Positions 26,495-34,741 of a stretch of DNA of 36,478 bases are shown piece by piece. Both the position numbers and the translations under genes were made by a program. Origin of the DNA: Candidatus Kuenenia stuttgartensis (GTDB taxonomy: Bacteria; Planctomycetota; Planctomycetia; Isosphaerales; Isosphaeraceae); NCBI GenBank assembly GCA_945865635.1, contig CAMBEP010000052.1, forward strand, positions 1 to 36,478, in the 5' to 3' direction. Positions within the stretch are counted from its first letter, which is position 1, and each line of letters starts with the position of its first letter. The notes below the pieces were generated by a model. It did no database searches. It was not told the origin of the DNA and saw only the letters and a program-made list of their open reading frames with translations.

Positions 26495-26625
26495 ACCTAA
26501 ACCCTTACAGGTTCATAGGTTCAGATCATTTTGCTGAATTAATCAAACAGATCGATTCAAGCCATACAGCCGGTATTGTCGATACAACCAGAGACATCTC
26601 TCTATAGAGGGAAGGTCCACGATTC

Positions 26626-28866
26626 GTGGGCTCCTTTAAGAAGATGGCTTTCTGGAGTGCTGTGCAAATGAATTGGCAGGGATATCGTCCAAACCAGCGA
26701 CGATTCCAAACCTCAATCCAATTGAGGCTGTCTGGCTATGTCAAACGGCATTTCGGGCCGTTTCTCAAAACCCTTTGCATGTCTTGGTTTCTGAGCGGAA
26801 TGGCTTTCGATTTGCCCGCTGCTGAGAATCAAAAATCCAACACCATTTATCACCCTTCGCTCGGCTTCAAGATCCCGTTCGACATCGAACCCTCAGACAA
26901 AGCCTATCTGAAGTCGATCGAGCTTTACGTTTCGGATGACAAAGGCAGCAGTTGGCGACTCAGCAGCGCCACCAATCCCTCTTCAAAAGCGTTTACTTTC
27001 AGGGCCGCTCGGGATGGCGAATACTGGTTTGCTGTTAGAACTCTTGATATGGATGGGCGTTATAATCCTTCGGACGATAAACCCATCCTGCCCGATTGGC
27101 GTGTGGTGGTCGACACAAAGAAGCCTGGTCTGGGCCTGGAGTCTATTTCACGACGCGGGTCTACGGCCACAGTCCACTGGGACGCCCGCGACGAAAACCT
27201 GGACCTATCCTCACTGGTCCTGGAGTTCTCGATTCCTGGTAGTGGAGAGTGGAAGCCGGTTCCGATGAATCGCCCAACCCTTAATGGAGAAGCCACTTGG
27301 GACACAGGCACAGCCGACTCGATTCGGGTGCGGGCCACGGTGGCCGATAAAGCAGGCAATGTCCAACATGCCGAAACTGAGATGAGCGACGGAACAGCAC
27401 AACTCCCTAACATGTCGGGCAGCAGGTCGGATTCCAATGGCGGGCAAGCTCCTCCACCGATTGCTCGGATGGCCTCGAATGGAACAAGTCGCGGAATTCT
27501 GGGCCCTCATCAAAGCACAGATTCGAAGACAAAATCCGAGTCAGGAAACTGGATAGAAACTCCTTCCGGATTTAGCCAAGGAGGGTCAGGCCGATCTGCA
27601 CGCCCCGAGGATTCAAGCCGGGCTTCTGGAAATGGTGGTCAGAATCAGCCAATAGCTGCCGCAGGCGTGAATGCCGATCGACGTCAGGCACCACTCATAC
27701 CGAGCCCCAAGTTTCCTCTGAATTATCGAGTCGACGATGCTGGCCCTAATGGCCCTGCCCTGGTGGAACTTTGGGTGACTCGTGATGCTGGCCGAAATTG
27801 GTCCCGGTGGGCGGAAGATGCCGATCGAACAAGCCCCATGGATGTGGATCTGGGTGGTGAGGGCGTTTTTGGCATTTCCATCATTGCACGATCCATTGCC
27901 GGACAGGGCGATGAGATCCCGCGTTCAGGAACCGCTCCTCAGATGTGGGTCGAAGTGGATTCCACTCCCCCTGCCATGATTCTGAATGTTATCAAGGTCG
28001 GGGTTGGTAGTCAGTCGGGAAAAGTTTTGATTTCGTGGCAGGCTGAGGACCGGAATTTTGGTTCCCGCCCCATCAGTATCTCTTATAGACCTGAAACAGG
28101 CACGCAGTGGATACCTATCGTTGAGTCCGTTGAAAATTCCGGTCAATATGTTTGGACTCCAGGTCCGCAGGTTCCGCCTGTTTTTCATGTGCGGGTTGAG
28201 GCCAAGGACGAAGCGGGCAATCGTGCAGGTGTAGATACCACGGAATATGAGCCAGTTTTACTGGATCGATCTCGACCCAAAGCCCGGATTATTGGCCTCA
28301 GCTCTGGCAACACAGGCCAAGCAGAATCACCACCGGCACGTGAGAAAGTTCAAAATCAGGATCGGCCAAAGGCTTCGATTGTCAATCCATCGTCAGCGAA
28401 TTTCGAACCACCCCCATCGTCACCGGTCGTCACAGCCCCACCACAACAAGTAAATCATGAGCCAGTAGAACCAACCAAGCGTCCAGAACAAGTTTTGAAA
28501 ACAGCTTCCAATCCATCGGATACATCCAAGAAGCCTGAGATCGAAAAGCAGTCGTCACAAGTCGAACCAGAGAAAATGGTTCCTGTAATTCCTCAAGTGC
28601 AGTCAAAAAAGCTCGATAGCCGACCGAAACCACCGGTTCAGGAGAAGGCTCCGGTCGATGCGGCCCTTCCGCCCATTTCGTCGCCTGCTCCAGAAGCGGG
28701 CCCAAATCAAGACAAGCCTCCTGCTTCGCCTAAAGCCCCAGAATTGTCGCTGGAATTGTTTCCTGAAAAACGCCCGCTGGATGGAGCTCCGCCCATCGAA
28801 GCTTTTCCGTTACCGGAACGACCATTGGAAGCGCCTCCCAAACTTCAGGATCCACCACCTTCTTAA
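26626..28866 (+). CDS. Large secreted protein with duplicated two-module unit and Pro-rich tail
   Basis: 746 residues from GTG 26626; ATG 26644 is an alternative. Its N-terminus is long and basic before a signal-like helix (TLCMSWFLSGMAF, about residues 49-61). Module A (about 83-163) has IELYVSDDKGSSWRL and GEYWFAVRTLDMDGRY. Module B (163-245) has DTKKPGLGLESI, TVHWDARDENLD and VRATVADKAGNV. After a Gly/Ser/Asn-rich linker, A' (363-442) has VELWVTRDAGRNWSRW and GVFGISIIARSIAGQG. B' (442-545) has DSTPPAMILNVI, LISWQAEDRNFG and VRVEAKDEAGNR. The A-B unit has thus been duplicated; the modules look like bacterial Ig/FN3-type beta sandwiches. Residues 560-746 are Pro/Lys/Glu-rich, probably disordered. 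An envelope or surface role is inferred; no enzyme motif is visible. Confidence 0.78.
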   Translation: MGSFKKMAFWSAVQMNWQGYRPNQRRFQTSIQLRLSGYVKRHFGPFLKTLCMSWFLSGMAFDLPAAENQKSNTIYHPSLGFKIPFDIEPSDKAYLKSIELYVSDDKGSSWRLSSATNPSSKAFTFRAARDGEYWFAVRTLDMDGRYNPSDDKPILPDWRVVVDTKKPGLGLESISRRGSTATVHWDARDENLDLSSLVLEFSIPGSGEWKPVPMNRPTLNGEATWDTGTADSIRVRATVADKAGNVQHAETEMSDGTAQLPNMSGSRSDSNGGQAPPPIARMASNGTSRGILGPHQSTDSKTKSESGNWIETPSGFSQGGSGRSARPEDSSRASGNGGQNQPIAAAGVNADRRQAPLIPSPKFPLNYRVDDAGPNGPALVELWVTRDAGRNWSRWAEDADRTSPMDVDLGGEGVFGISIIARSIAGQGDEIPRSGTAPQMWVEVDSTPPAMILNVIKVGVGSQSGKVLISWQAEDRNFGSRPISISYRPETGTQWIPIVESVENSGQYVWTPGPQVPPVFHVRVEAKDEAGNRAGVDTTEYEPVLLDRSRPKARIIGLSSGNTGQAESPPAREKVQNQDRPKASIVNPSSANFEPPPSSPVVTAPPQQVNHEPVEPTKRPEQVLKTASNPSDTSKKPEIEKQSSQVEPEKMVPVIPQVQSKKLDSRPKPPVQEKAPVDAALPPISSPAPEAGPNQDKPPASPKAPELSLELFPEKRPLDGAPPIEAFPLPERPLEAPPKLQDPPPS

Positions 28867-28959
28867 AGTGGAATTAATTTATCGAAAATACTTATCCTTT
28901 TAGTTGCATAAGATTTAAGTGGTTAGTGAATGAGATTCGAAGTGTTAAGCGTGACGGTC

Positions 28960-28989
28960 TTTTCAAAAAACAATAAGTTTTTTGGAAAA
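28960..28989. terminator. A/T-rich hairpin downstream of the large secreted protein gene
   Basis: TTTTCAAAAAAC (28960-28971), loop AATAA, GTTTTTTGGAAAA (28977-28989): a stem with one bulge, 94 bases after the stop codon. It is bidirectional in form but weak, being almost all A-T pairs. It is the second copy of the element noted at 25654-25677. Confidence 0.35.
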
Positions 28990-29158
28990 AAGTGTCGCAG
29001 GTTGATTTTCTTCACGGTGGTCATTTTTAGGAACATCTAAAGTGTGGTCGAGGGAGCGGGTTTGAGAGACTGCGGATTCCAGAAATTTGCAGTCGAGCGC
29101 ATGTGCTGCTTTGGTCTTGAGTTCGAAGAGCATAGTATGATATCCGTAAGGGGTAGAT

Positions 29159-29764
29159 ATGACGACTTGCAAGACCGTTCTTGAAATCGCAATCCGGCTA
29201 GAATCCGGCTTTAAGAAACGGTTTCAAAAGATTGATTCGGGTGATTTGCCCAGTGCCGACCGTTGGGTGAACTGTGCCATAGGCTTGCTGCTACTACATC
29301 AGCAAGATGAACGATATCCTCTTGATCCTGAACTTTTTGTGGCAGTGATGACAGAAGCCGTGGCAATTCGCCTTTTGTTTTCGGGTGCGATCGATCTTGC
29401 GATGGCTCACTATTCCAAGGCGATACGCACCATGGTAAGACGCCTTCGTGCCGAAATATCTGAAGAATTGAAATGGCTGAAGTTAGAGACAAGTCGCGGT
29501 CAAAACCCCGAAGGGCTGATCCTCTCACCTTCTCGACAAATCACGCCTTTAAGCCAGTTTATCCACGCTCATCGGTTGAATCGATCAGACTTGGCCGATC
29601 AGCTTGTGGCTCAGGTACTAAGGCAACACGAAACCTGTCCTCTGTATCAACAGGCCGCTTCCAAATGGCTGGAAAAGTCGCAATATCCCGCCTTTTCAGT
29701 CGTAGTCAATCGCAGGCACCCCAGAATGACACCTGATCCACACTGGGATGTCTCACACAACTGA
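29159..29764 (+). CDS. Unrecognised 201-residue cytoplasmic protein
   Basis: I do not recognise the family. The ATG is supported by AAGGGG five bases upstream, and a hairpin lies just past the stop, which makes this a credible gene. No signal peptide or membrane helix is seen. The sequence is mostly helical in appearance: LEIAIRLESGFKKRFQKI, WVNCAIGLLLLHQQDERYP, AVMTEAVAIRLLF, then AIDLAMAHYSKAIRTMVRRL, which resembles one TPR-like hairpin, and a polar C-terminus. It is placed ahead of the LEPR mini-protein and the sigma/kinase module, but a separate terminator-like hairpin and about 200 bases separate them, so a shared operon is unlikely. Confidence 0.65.
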   Translation: MTTCKTVLEIAIRLESGFKKRFQKIDSGDLPSADRWVNCAIGLLLLHQQDERYPLDPELFVAVMTEAVAIRLLFSGAIDLAMAHYSKAIRTMVRRLRAEISEELKWLKLETSRGQNPEGLILSPSRQITPLSQFIHAHRLNRSDLADQLVAQVLRQHETCPLYQQAASKWLEKSQYPAFSVVVNRRHPRMTPDPHWDVSHN

Positions 29765-29770
29765 CCATTG

Positions 29771-29793
29771 GGACAAGCCTTAATGGCTTGTCC
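29771..29793 (+). terminator. Perfect 9-bp hairpin after the 201-residue protein gene
   Basis: GGACAAGCC, loop TTAAT, GGCTTGTCC, starting seven bases after the stop. It has no U-run after it, so it may be a 3' end stabiliser or a weak terminator. Confidence 0.5.
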
Positions 29794-29844
29794 TGCTGAA
29801 AGTGGATGTCCATCCCTGGCATCCACCGCTTTTTATGGCCGGTT

Positions 29845-29880
29845 TGTGACATAGGTATGTCACACTTTGGACCTCAAAGT
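29845..29880. promoter_or_regulatory. Two adjacent palindromes upstream of the LEPR mini-protein (candidate operators)
   Basis: The first is TGTGACATA-GG-TATGTCACA (29845-29864), perfect apart from the central GG. The second begins at its last base: ACTTTG-GACCT-CAAAGT (29864-29880). They lie 84-119 bases before the ATG at 29964. The half-site TGTGAC recalls CRP/FNR-family sites, but the spacing (10 bases between TGTGA and TCACA rather than 6) does not fit that consensus. Confidence 0.5.
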
Positions 29881-29963
29881 TTGCCGGCTGATTTTGCTAC
29901 CCACGCCCTCAATAGCCTTCCCCAACTGCCTCGTAGACAATCTCATTTCGGAGCCCGAAGACC

Positions 29964-30191
29964 ATGAAAACTTCCAATCGCCGCAGATTCGTTCCAACGC
30001 TCGGAAACCTCGAAGGCCGTAACCTGATGACAACCTTTGAGCCGATTCAGCCGGTTTCTGTCATCATCACGGCCCCGATCATCGGTCTGCCCGGTCCTCT
30101 GCCTGTCCCACCGACTCCGCCACAAATGGACAAGCCGCTGAATCCTTATCTACCCAGTCCTTTGCCAGCTCCGACTTGGATCGCTGTCTGA
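29964..30191 (+). CDS. LEPR-type N-terminal motif mini-protein
   Basis: 75 residues. The first 25, KTSNRRRFVPTLGNLEGRNLMT, are written here as RRRFVPTLGNLEGRNLMT; this pattern resembles the planctomycete LEPR-XLL motif (RxRPxLExLExRxLLS) found at the N-terminus of very large secreted proteins. Here it is followed only by a short hydrophobic stretch (VSVIITAPIIGLPGPLPVPP) and a Pro-rich end (LPSPLPAPTWIAV), then a stop. GGAG lies 10 bases before the ATG. Either this is a genuine small envelope protein, or the 5' relic of a long protein whose rest is lost; no matching remainder is visible downstream before the sigma factor gene. Its operator-like palindromes favour a functional gene. Confidence 0.65.
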   Translation: MKTSNRRRFVPTLGNLEGRNLMTTFEPIQPVSVIITAPIIGLPGPLPVPPTPPQMDKPLNPYLPSPLPAPTWIAV

Positions 30192-30294
30192 TTCAGAGGA
30201 ATGATGGCAGTTTTGCTCCAACCATTGGTTAGGGAGAGGGAAAGGCCTGCTAGATTAAGCGAAATGCGGTGTCTGTAAGATCAATTAAACAAAA

Positions 30295-30316
30295 ATTTTG
30301 GCAGATTTGCCAAAAT
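30295..30316. promoter_or_regulatory. Perfect 9-bp inverted repeat upstream of the ECF sigma gene
   Basis: ATTTTGGCA (30295-30303), centre GATT, TGCCAAAAT (30308-30316), 39 bases before the ATG at 30356. The symmetry and position suit an operator, possibly autoregulatory for the sigma/kinase module. Its presence argues against the longer sigma reading frame starting at GTG 30269. Confidence 0.6.
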
Positions 30317-30355
30317 GTGCTTCACCTTTGGCGTCGAACCTGTCAGGATAGACTA

Positions 30356-31066
30356 ATGTCTCTTACAGGATTCGAATCATACGCTTACAGTCCGAATCGC
30401 ATGCAATCGAGAAAAGTTTCTCATTTGCAGACCGAATCGAATGGGGGGGGGCATTCATCTATGGTCGAAATTGATCATGAGGATCCTTTTAACTTGCTCG
30501 TAAATCGAGTCAGGCAGGGAGATGCGCTGGCTTGGACGGAGTTTGTGGAGAAATATGATCCCAAGCTCAGAAGCGTGATTCGTAGCCGCTTACGCATGTT
30601 CAGCCGCAAGATGCGGTCTGTTTACGACACATGCGATTTTTCAAGTGAACTTTGGACAACGCTTATGGAGCGACTCCCAAGCCTGAAAATTCAAACGGAA
30701 ACCGATTTCCTGACATTAATGAATCACATTGCGTTCCAGAAAATCATCGATGCAGCGCGGAAACAGACAGCCAATAAGCGCGACTCTAACCGGGATTTGC
30801 CGATTTACCATAGTTCCGACAGTTTTGCGAGTGCCATTGAGCCACGAAGCCAGGAGCCAACTCCAAGCCAATATGCCATGGCTGAAGAGGTTCGTGAGCG
30901 ACTGACTCAAGAGGCCGACCTCATGGAAGAAGATTCGGCACTAATCATTCGGTTGAAGAGTCAAAACTATACAAATCATGAAGTTGCAGAAGCGACAGGT
31001 ATGAATTTGCGTAAAATCCAGAGACTGTTAAAATCTCTCAGGGTGCAGTTTTTCCATCCCAGATAA
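30356..31066 (+). CDS. ECF-type RNA polymerase sigma factor (kinase-linked)
   Basis: About 236 residues. Region 2 is in DPFNLLVNRVRQGDALAWTE followed by FVEKYDPKLRSVIRSRL, CDFSSELWTTLMERLPSLKI and a NHIAFQKIIDAARKQTANKR segment. Region 4 is near the C-terminus: EEDSALIIRLKSQNYTNHEV and AEATGMNLRKIQRLLKSLR, a helix-turn-helix for -35 recognition. Kinase-linked planctomycete ECF sigma factors are often controlled by the adjacent Ser/Thr kinase instead of a classical anti-sigma factor. Starts at GTG 30269, ATG 30356, 30401 and 30461 are possible; 30356 is a compromise, since the inverted repeat at 30295-30316 makes the longest form unlikely and 30461 (MVEIDHEDPF) would fit most homologues. A G9 tract at 30443-30451 lies between these options. 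The kinase gene follows after 32 bases. Confidence 0.87.
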   Translation: MSLTGFESYAYSPNRMQSRKVSHLQTESNGGGHSSMVEIDHEDPFNLLVNRVRQGDALAWTEFVEKYDPKLRSVIRSRLRMFSRKMRSVYDTCDFSSELWTTLMERLPSLKIQTETDFLTLMNHIAFQKIIDAARKQTANKRDSNRDLPIYHSSDSFASAIEPRSQEPTPSQYAMAEEVRERLTQEADLMEEDSALIIRLKSQNYTNHEVAEATGMNLRKIQRLLKSLRVQFFHPR

Positions 31067-31070
31067 CCCC

Positions 31071-31092
31071 CCCTTCTGGATTTGGAGAAGGG
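31071..31092 (+). promoter_or_regulatory. Intercistronic stem-loop overlapping the kinase ribosome binding site
   Basis: CCCTTCT (31071-31077), loop GGATTTGG, AGAAGGG (31086-31092), within the 32-base gap between sigma and kinase genes. The Shine-Dalgarno-like GGAG (31084-31087) spans the loop and the right arm, so pairing could reduce kinase translation relative to sigma. No U-run is present, so it is not a terminator. Confidence 0.5.
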
Positions 31093-31098
31093 TTTCCG

Positions 31099-33624
31099 AT
31101 GGACACAGATCCCTTGCAGGCAAACGATTTCCTGGGCTTGGGACTTGAGGAAAACCTGTTTTCTCAAGCGGATTCAGATTTCATCCAATTGGCATTGAGA
31201 GAATTGAACAGGCTTTGGGATATTGCGGATCATTCAGTTTCACTGAGCGATCTGGAGCGTATCTGGATAGAATTTGACCCGGACCAAACCACGGATTTTT
31301 TGATAGAATTAATTAAAAACGATCAGCAGAGGCGGATTCAGGCCGATGAACCCTTTGATCTTCATTTCTATTTTGATCAGTTTCCGGAACTTGAAAAGAA
31401 TCACGATCGAGTGATCAGCCTCGCTTATTCCGAATTTTGTGTACTCGAATATCAAGGCGAGCGGGTGGATGTCGATCACTTTTGTGAAAAATACGAAGTT
31501 TGGGGCGATAGCATTCGTCGCCAACTGGCGATTCACCAATTGCTGAGTATTCCCTCAAATGAATTGCTCGGACATAAAGCGGTTCGCCACTTCCCTAAAC
31601 CTGGAGATCAGATCGACCATTTCAAGCTCGAACGCGAAATTGGTCGAGGTGGCACGGCAAGAGTCTTTCTGGCAAATGACTTAAGTTTGGGGCAGCGTCA
31701 GGTTGTTCTGAAGGTTTCCGGCGATATCAGTACCGAACCTGAAATCCTGGCCCGGCTTGAGCACGATAATATTGTCCCTGTGCTTTCCGTTCACGATGCC
31801 GATGATGGGCTCAGGCTTATCTGTATGCCCTATCTGGGAAGTGTGACACTGGAGCATTTCTTTAACAAACTCTACAAGGGCAAGCACAATCTACCCAGAG
31901 ACGCAAAGGAATTCTGGGCGACTTACTGTGAACTTAACGCAAGGGCCCCTGAACCAAAGGTGCCAGCCAGCCCAGAGAATGCATGCTGGAGCGATTTTCC
32001 GAAGACCGGGCTTTTTACAGATGCTGTGGCTTGGATTGGCTGGAAACTGGCCAGTGCACTGGCTCACGCACACCAACAAAACATATTTCATAGAGATATT
32101 AAACCCGCTAATATTCTGATGTCCAGAAAATCAGGGCCGCAACTCCTGGATTTCAATATGGCTCGCGATTCAAATGTCGTCAATCAGATTGAAGATAAAA
32201 TTCGGGGCGGAACCCTGCCTTATATGGCTCCAGAACAACTTGCCGCATTTATTGATCCGCGATTGTGGACCGAAATTAGCGGAAGGGCCGACATTTATTC
32301 TTTGGGGCTTGTGCTCAAAGAATTCATCACTGGCAAGCGTGTGTGTGTGCCTCTTGGCGGCAATGCGACCATGCTTGAACAGGTCAGGGCCTTACTCAGG
32401 CAGCGAGAATCCAAGTGGGTCTCATTGAAATCAACGAATTCTCAGGTCACCAGCGCACTGAATGCAGTGCTTTCGAAATCCCTTGAATTCCGTCCATCAG
32501 ATCGCTATCAGGATGCATTTCAGCTTGCGACCGATCTAAAATGCATTCTTGATCGAAAACCGCTCAAAACAGCATGGAATCCATCTCGTAGGGAACGCAG
32601 CCTTATGGCCATAAGGCCCCTGCGTAAATGGGCTCTGATGCTCGGCTTGGTGGGGCTGAGCTATCAATTCATGGCCAACTGGCTTACAGAGTCAAAACTC
32701 TCCATTCCCAATGTTTCTGCAAGTATTATTCGAGATCTGAAACGAGGCGAATACAAATCTGCCTTTCGGGCATTGCAGCGATCAGAGGCTCCGGAAACAG
32801 ATTCGACCGCGCGAGACCTGATTCGCATGATCAGTTGGAATGAGTCATCGCCTGGTGATGTCAATGCCGAAGAGTTGTTGAAAAATCTGGTAACCAGGCC
32901 TGATCTTGATTCATCGTGCTCAATCGTTAAAAACGCAATCGGAAAGAATCGTCACCTGGACTTTATTCTGATTTATCGTGAATATTGCCGGCTCGCACAA
33001 TTACAGCAGAAAGGCATTGCGCAGCCCCTGGAATGGCAGGATCTGGAACGCCAGTTCTATCAGTTTAATCAGAATTGGCCAAATGACATTCGCCCTTACG
33101 GATTTCTCATTTATCTTGCCTCCATGCGCGCTGATTACCAGACGGTATACGAACAGTCTCTCCAAGGACTTAAGGTTCTTGATAGTCAGCCTGGAAGAGA
33201 TGTCGGAACCATCCGTAGCGATTTGATACAACATAAAATTAAAAGCAGGTTTCAGCTCGCTGCCGAGGCTCAGAAAAATGATCGGCCGCAATTTGCCATG
33301 GAGCTTTATCAGGCTTGTCTGGATGATATCCGATCCTTTAAAGTCAAGGATTCCAGAGGCCAGATAAACCCTGAATCCCTCTTTCCCATGATGGAGCTTG
33401 AGATCCTATCGGAAATCGGAATTGGTGATATTAAAACAGATCAATTGAAATATGATGAAGCCCTGGAAAAATATAAAAGTGTTCAAGCCATGCTAAAGCG
33501 GGATCTGGAATTGTTTGTCAAAAATGGCTTGTATGAAAAATTTAATAGCAATCTGGAATTACGCATCCAAAGAATTGGCGGACTCGAAAAAGCCAGTGGG
33601 CTCATCAATCCAAATTCAAACTGA
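31099..33624 (+). CDS. Membrane Ser/Thr protein kinase with DFN motif and C-terminal repeat region
   Basis: 841 residues. Residues 1-165 are the helical N-terminal region typical of planctomycete kinases (FDLHFYFDQFPELEKNHDRV). The kinase domain spans about 170-490: glycine loop GRGGTARV (182-189, third Gly replaced by Ala), VAIK-type Lys205 in VVLKVS, HRDIKPANIL (331-340) with Asp333, DFN (351-353) in place of DFG, APE (377-379) and DIYSLG (398-403). About 55 residues are inserted between strand 5 and helix E (ARAPEPKVPASPENACW). One membrane helix lies near 507-528 (LMLGLVGLSYQFMANW region). The outer part (530-841) is helical and TPR-like (KGLKVLDSQPGRD, MELYQACLDDI). It probably phosphorylates or releases the sigma factor encoded 32 bases upstream (inference from pairing). 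Asp351 is kept, so activity is still possible despite Asn353. Confidence 0.92.
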   Translation: MDTDPLQANDFLGLGLEENLFSQADSDFIQLALRELNRLWDIADHSVSLSDLERIWIEFDPDQTTDFLIELIKNDQQRRIQADEPFDLHFYFDQFPELEKNHDRVISLAYSEFCVLEYQGERVDVDHFCEKYEVWGDSIRRQLAIHQLLSIPSNELLGHKAVRHFPKPGDQIDHFKLEREIGRGGTARVFLANDLSLGQRQVVLKVSGDISTEPEILARLEHDNIVPVLSVHDADDGLRLICMPYLGSVTLEHFFNKLYKGKHNLPRDAKEFWATYCELNARAPEPKVPASPENACWSDFPKTGLFTDAVAWIGWKLASALAHAHQQNIFHRDIKPANILMSRKSGPQLLDFNMARDSNVVNQIEDKIRGGTLPYMAPEQLAAFIDPRLWTEISGRADIYSLGLVLKEFITGKRVCVPLGGNATMLEQVRALLRQRESKWVSLKSTNSQVTSALNAVLSKSLEFRPSDRYQDAFQLATDLKCILDRKPLKTAWNPSRRERSLMAIRPLRKWALMLGLVGLSYQFMANWLTESKLSIPNVSASIIRDLKRGEYKSAFRALQRSEAPETDSTARDLIRMISWNESSPGDVNAEELLKNLVTRPDLDSSCSIVKNAIGKNRHLDFILIYREYCRLAQLQQKGIAQPLEWQDLERQFYQFNQNWPNDIRPYGFLIYLASMRADYQTVYEQSLQGLKVLDSQPGRDVGTIRSDLIQHKIKSRFQLAAEAQKNDRPQFAMELYQACLDDIRSFKVKDSRGQINPESLFPMMELEILSEIGIGDIKTDQLKYDEALEKYKSVQAMLKRDLELFVKNGLYEKFNSNLELRIQRIGGLEKASGLINPNSN

Positions 33625-33706
33625 AACCGATTCGATCAGAAACTCTGCTCTTCAAAAGCATGGGTTGAACTTGTGAATCGATCCGCTGAGTGATTCTCCA
33701 AAAGGT

Positions 33707-34741
33707 TCATCCCCCCACCCTGGCCCGCAATTGCTCCAGTTCCCGGCCAATCTCTTCCGCCCGGGCCACCTTGCCTTCGCTTTTCAGGCCTTCCTGATAT
33801 TTTGTCGCAATCTGCACTGCATTGCCCATCAGGCCCGCCGATTTGCGCATCAACTCGCCATCCAGCCGGCTCACCCATGCCCAGGCCTTGCCCCAAGTCT
33901 CAATAGCCGCCGCCGTTTTTGCCTTGCCTACATAATTCATGGCAAGCAATTGATATGCCATGAGATAAAATGTCACCTCAGGCTGCTTCTGGTTTCGGGG
34001 CTGGGCGGCCAGCTCCATCAGTTGCCCCACACGCCGCTCCAGCAGCGGCTCGTCGCCTGTGAACTCGCCCAGCCTTGCTGCCTGATAAAGAAACATCGTC
34101 GCCTCGGCCCCATGTTTCTCAAGCATGTAGCTGTCTTTCATGAAATTGTCCACAATATCTTGAAATTGCCTGAGAGACGACGCCCGCAAAACCTTCATTT
34201 CTTCCGATTTGTTGTTCACCAGAAAAGCTGTCACGTTCGAAAGCAATTCAAACTCCCGCAGGTAATTCTTCACCGCCCTATCCCGCTCCACCACCACCTG
34301 ACCGGCAAATTCCCGGCTCCGCTGGCTCTCGCCCTCGGCCGCCGCCCGCAGCTTGGACTGCTCAATGCTGAAGTAAACCAGCCCCACCATCAGTCCCACG
34401 CTCAATAAAACCACCGCCACCAATGCCGCTGCCAGGGCCCGGTTCCGGCTGCCCCAGCGCAGCAGTTGCCCCAGCCGGCTCATGGGCCGCGCCACAATCG
34501 GCTGGCCCTTCAAATATCGTTCCAGGTCGTCGGCCAGCTCATCGGCGGATGCATATCGCCGGCCCGGCTCTTTCTCCAGGCACTTCAGCGTGATCGTCTC
34601 CATGTCCTTGCTGATGCCCGCCACCAGCTTGCGCGGTGAAACCGGCGGCACGCCCTCAATCATCGCCAGCAGTATCCCTACCGATGTCGCATTGAATGGC
34701 GGGTGCCCTGTCAGGCTTTCGTATAAAATCACGCCAAGGCT
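33707..34741 (-). pseudogene. C-terminal part of the second Ser/Thr kinase, beyond an in-frame TAA
   Basis: It continues in the same frame immediately after the stop at 34742-34744, starting SLGVILYESLTGHPPFNA. It has the kinase helices F-I (CLEKEPGRRYASADELADDL, including the conserved Arg), a membrane helix (LAAALVAVVLLSVGLMVGLVY), a long helical segment (QSKLRAAAEGESQRSREF) and a TPR-like region to the end (LRARVGG). A GTG at 34732 could in principle restart translation, but there is no ribosome binding site and the piece would lack the ATP-binding and catalytic loops. The frame has stayed open for 345 codons with normal family motifs, so the break is recent, or is a sequence error, or is bypassed. 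Confidence 0.85.

Noticed and set aside
29845..29864. CRP/FNR-type binding site
   Set aside because: The half-sites resemble TGTGA and TCACA, but they are 10 bases apart instead of 6; I keep it only as an unnamed palindrome.
33731..34408. 225-codon open frame on the + strand
   Set aside because: It is antisense to the C-terminal half of the second kinase; His/Leu/Pro-rich composition is typical of antisense reading of GC-rich genes.
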